From contig JAJQFX010000090.1 in assembly GCA_021200895.1 (NCBI GenBank), forward strand, positions 1 to 6,452: 6,452 bases of DNA, given 5' to 3'. The translations under genes and the position numbers were made by a program. A model generated the notes under the pieces. That model was not told where the DNA came from, made no database searches, and saw only the letters and a list, made by a program, of their open reading frames with translations. The stretch is from Clostridiales bacterium. GTDB taxonomy: Bacteria; Bacillota; Clostridia; Oscillospirales; Oscillospiraceae. Shown in pieces: positions 4,534-6,452 of this stretch. Numbering within the stretch: position 1 is the stretch's first letter; each line of letters opens with the position of its first letter.

Positions 4534-6452
4534 TCAGGCGGCCTTCTTGCGCTTCTTCAGCCAGCGGATGATAACGATGGCTTCGATTGCCACCAGAACC
4601 ACGACGGCGATAATGTCGATGGTCAGGAACAGCTTGGTCATGCCGCTCATGCCGCCGTCCTCAGTGGCGTTGGTGTAGTAGCCGCTGTTGCCGACCACAT
4701 ACAGGATGTTCTTGCTGGCCTGGCGCAGATCCTGCACGATGGTAGCGCTCAGGTTGGAGAACTCGTTGTCGCCGGTGTTGACGGTGAAGCCCAGCATCAG
4801 GTCGTTGCCGTTGCGGACGCAGTGGTCAGCGATCATGTAGCCGTAGCCGCCGTCATAGTCGGTCTCCACGAAGCCCACGAAGCCCCATTCGTCACGGAGC
4901 ACCGTGTTCAGCAGGTTGCCGTTGGCGCCGCAGGGAACGGTGCCAATCCAGTTGAAGGAGGACATGACGGCCAGGCCGGTGCCCGTATAGTTCTTGACGC
5001 AAATCTCGAAGGGCTTCGGGTAAATCTCACGGATGGCCTGCTCGGTGGAGTAGGTCAGCAGAACCGCGCAGCGGTTGGTCTCCTGGTCGTTCAGGGCGAA
5101 GTGCTTGATGTAGGCATACACGCCCTTGCTGGCAGCGCCGTTGACCTGGGCCGCGGTGAAGTAGCCGGCCAGCACGCCGTCCTCAGAGTAATACTCGAAG
5201 TTACGGCCAGCGAACGCGGAGCGGTGGGTGTTCATGGCGGGGCCATACCAGCCGTAGTTGTCCACTTCGGCATACTCGGTACCCATTGCCTCACCGACCC
5301 GGTAGGCCAGCTCGGTGTTCCAGGTCTGAGCCATCTGCACCTCGGTGCCGAAGGCGGTGCCCTGAGCGCCGGTCAGGAAGTTGCTGACACCGGCGGGGCC
5401 GTCGCAGTCAGAGGTGGCGACCTTGCCAACAGAGGAGATTTCAGCCGTCTGCCAGCCGCCCAGGCAAACCAGAGTGATCATATCGTCCACGGACATCTGA
5501 TCCAGCAGGTCGTCCCACTTTTCATCGTCATAGGACAGGCCGGTCAGGTCAGACAGGGTCAGGCCGTTGTCAGCCTCGGTGGTGGGCATTTCGTCGCTGG
5601 CATCGTCATAGAGGGTGGAATCGTAGGTGGCGACCATGCTCAGCTCCACAGCGGCGCGGGTCTCGTCGTCCATCTCGTAGTCCTCAGCGGTGGGGGCAGC
5701 GGTAGCCTCGTCGTAGTTGGCGAAGCCGTCAGCGCGGGACAGGTAAGTCACGTCGCCAGCGGAGTAATCCTCGAACTGGTTGGTGGCCACAACGCCGTCA
5801 GAGGAACGGCCATCCACGCTGTAGTCAATGTCGGCGTCCAGGGTGAAGGAAGCCTCGTCCAGGACGGTGTGGGAGTCGGAGCGAATGGAGATGGTGTAGT
5901 CACCGGCCTCCAGGATGTAGCCGCCGTTCTCGGTCTTGATGCACTCGGAGTCATAGGAGGCCAAATCCTCCAGGTTGATGGAGAAGGAGATGGTCTGAGA
6001 GGCTCCGGCGTCCAGGCTGTCCGTCTTGGCATACTGCACCAGGTTCACGGAAGCCTTTTCAATGCCGCCGTTGGTGTAGGGCGGGGTGTAGTAGACCTCT
6101 ACCACGTCCTTGCCTGCCACAGAGCCGGTGTTGGTGACGGTGACATCGAAGGTGATGGTGGTGTCGTCCACCGAGAAGTTCTCAATGACCTGCTCGAAGG
6201 TGGTGTAGCTCAGGCCGTAGCCGAAGGAATATTGCACATAGTCGTCATAGTTGATGACACCGTCGTCAGCGGCGGTCTCATAGTACTTGTAGCCGACATA
6301 GATGCCTTCCACATAGTCCACGAAGGCCGCGGTGCCCTGATAGGCGCCGTCAGCGGCGGCGTTGGCCTCCTGGAGGTCGGAGATGTTGGTGTAGTTAAAG
6401 GCGCCCGCATTGTTCCAGGTGGGGGTAGCGGTCAAATCCTTCACGAAGGTGT
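4534..6452 (-). CDS. Domain-permuted GH3 glycoside hydrolase with C-terminal membrane anchor (5' end cut off)
   Basis: The frame is open to the right edge; 638 complete codons are visible and the true start is outside. Residues below are counted from the Val codon at 6444-6442. Order: the end of a GH3 alpha/beta domain with SFGYGLSYTTF (73-83), a fibronectin-III-like domain (about 90-205), an acidic linker (about 225-310), then the TIM-barrel domain (about 310-585). The barrel has CDGPAG (347-352), GRNFEYYSED (413-422), KHF (447-449) and ETDYDGG (527-533). Asp529 (codon 4860-4858) is the expected nucleophile, in TDY rather than the usual SDW. A transmembrane helix (about 604-627) and the tail KKRKK follow, placing the enzyme outside the membrane. 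This reversed domain order is known in GH3, for example the Ruminococcus albus beta-glucosidase. The acid/base residue would lie beyond the window. It is upstream of the other GH3 on the same strand, 198 nt away. An alternative is a full GH3 fused to a second barrel. Confidence 0.9.
   Translation of the reverse strand, partial: TFVKDLTATPTWNNAGAFNYTNISDLQEANAAADGAYQGTAAFVDYVEGIYVGYKYYETAADDGVINYDDYVQYSFGYGLSYTTFEQVIENFSVDDTTITFDVTVTNTGSVAGKDVVEVYYTPPYTNGGIEKASVNLVQYAKTDSLDAGASQTISFSINLEDLASYDSECIKTENGGYILEAGDYTISIRSDSHTVLDEASFTLDADIDYSVDGRSSDGVVATNQFEDYSAGDVTYLSRADGFANYDEATAAPTAEDYEMDDETRAAVELSMVATYDSTLYDDASDEMPTTEADNGLTLSDLTGLSYDDEKWDDLLDQMSVDDMITLVCLGGWQTAEISSVGKVATSDCDGPAGVSNFLTGAQGTAFGTEVQMAQTWNTELAYRVGEAMGTEYAEVDNYGWYGPAMNTHRSAFAGRNFEYYSEDGVLAGYFTAAQVNGAASKGVYAYIKHFALNDQETNRCAVLLTYSTEQAIREIYPKPFEICVKNYTGTGLAVMSSFNWIGTVPCGANGNLLNTVLRDEWGFVGFVETDYDGGYGYMIADHCVRNGNDLMLGFTVNTGDNEFSNLSATIVQDLRQASKNILYVVGNSGYYTNATEDGGMSGMTKLFLTIDIIAVVVLVAIEAIVIIRWLKKRKKAA

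Noticed and set aside
1..6452. CRISPR arrays, tRNA or rRNA genes, insertion sequences, attachment sites
   Set aside because: No regularly spaced repeats, cloverleaf-like sequences, transposase motifs or flanking inverted repeats were seen on either strand.

Overview
The window looks like chromosomal DNA of a GC-rich, spore-forming member of the Clostridia. An Oscillospiraceae-type gut anaerobe is my best guess. The spore-maturation genes spmA and spmB, an AbrB-type transition-state regulator nearly identical to the Bacillus one in its DNA-binding half, strong GGAGG-type ribosome binding sites and a canonical sigma-A promoter all point to Firmicutes. The high GC and the GH3-rich carbohydrate content point to the gut Oscillospiraceae side. 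The taxonomic call is inference; no rRNA or other marker gene is present.

Layout, left to right. (1) 1-693, minus strand: the start of spmB (cut by the window edge) and complete spmA, overlapping by an ATGA stop/start junction. (2) 694-869: an AT-rich divergent intergenic region with a near-consensus promoter driving the gene to its right and a candidate operator. (3) 870-1112, plus strand: a short AbrB-family regulator with a Cys4 (CxxC...CxxC) tail. (4) 1113-1285: two back-to-back hairpin terminators, one for each convergent transcription unit. (5) 1286-4335, minus strand: a tight two-gene unit, a cytoplasmic GH3 beta-glucosidase/xylosidase-like enzyme followed after 20 nt by a GtrA-like four-helix membrane protein. 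(6) 4336-4533: an intergenic leader with a strong GC-rich hairpin and an overlapping palindrome. (7) 4534-6452, minus strand: the C-terminal two thirds of a second GH3 protein. Its fibronectin-III-like domain precedes the TIM-barrel domain (reversed, or circularly permuted, order), and it ends in a transmembrane helix with a basic tail.

How the genes may work together. The three minus-strand genes on the right form a putative glycoside-processing cluster: a membrane-anchored, probably extracytoplasmic permuted GH3, a soluble conventional GH3, and a GtrA-like membrane protein. GtrA relatives are implicated in moving polyprenyl-linked sugars, so one hypothesis is turnover of lipid-linked or cell-surface glucosides rather than simple dietary cellobiose use. 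The spm and abrB genes on the left are a separate module in which a transition-state regulator sits head-to-head with sporulation genes. I found no CRISPR array, tRNA, rRNA, insertion sequence or phage gene.
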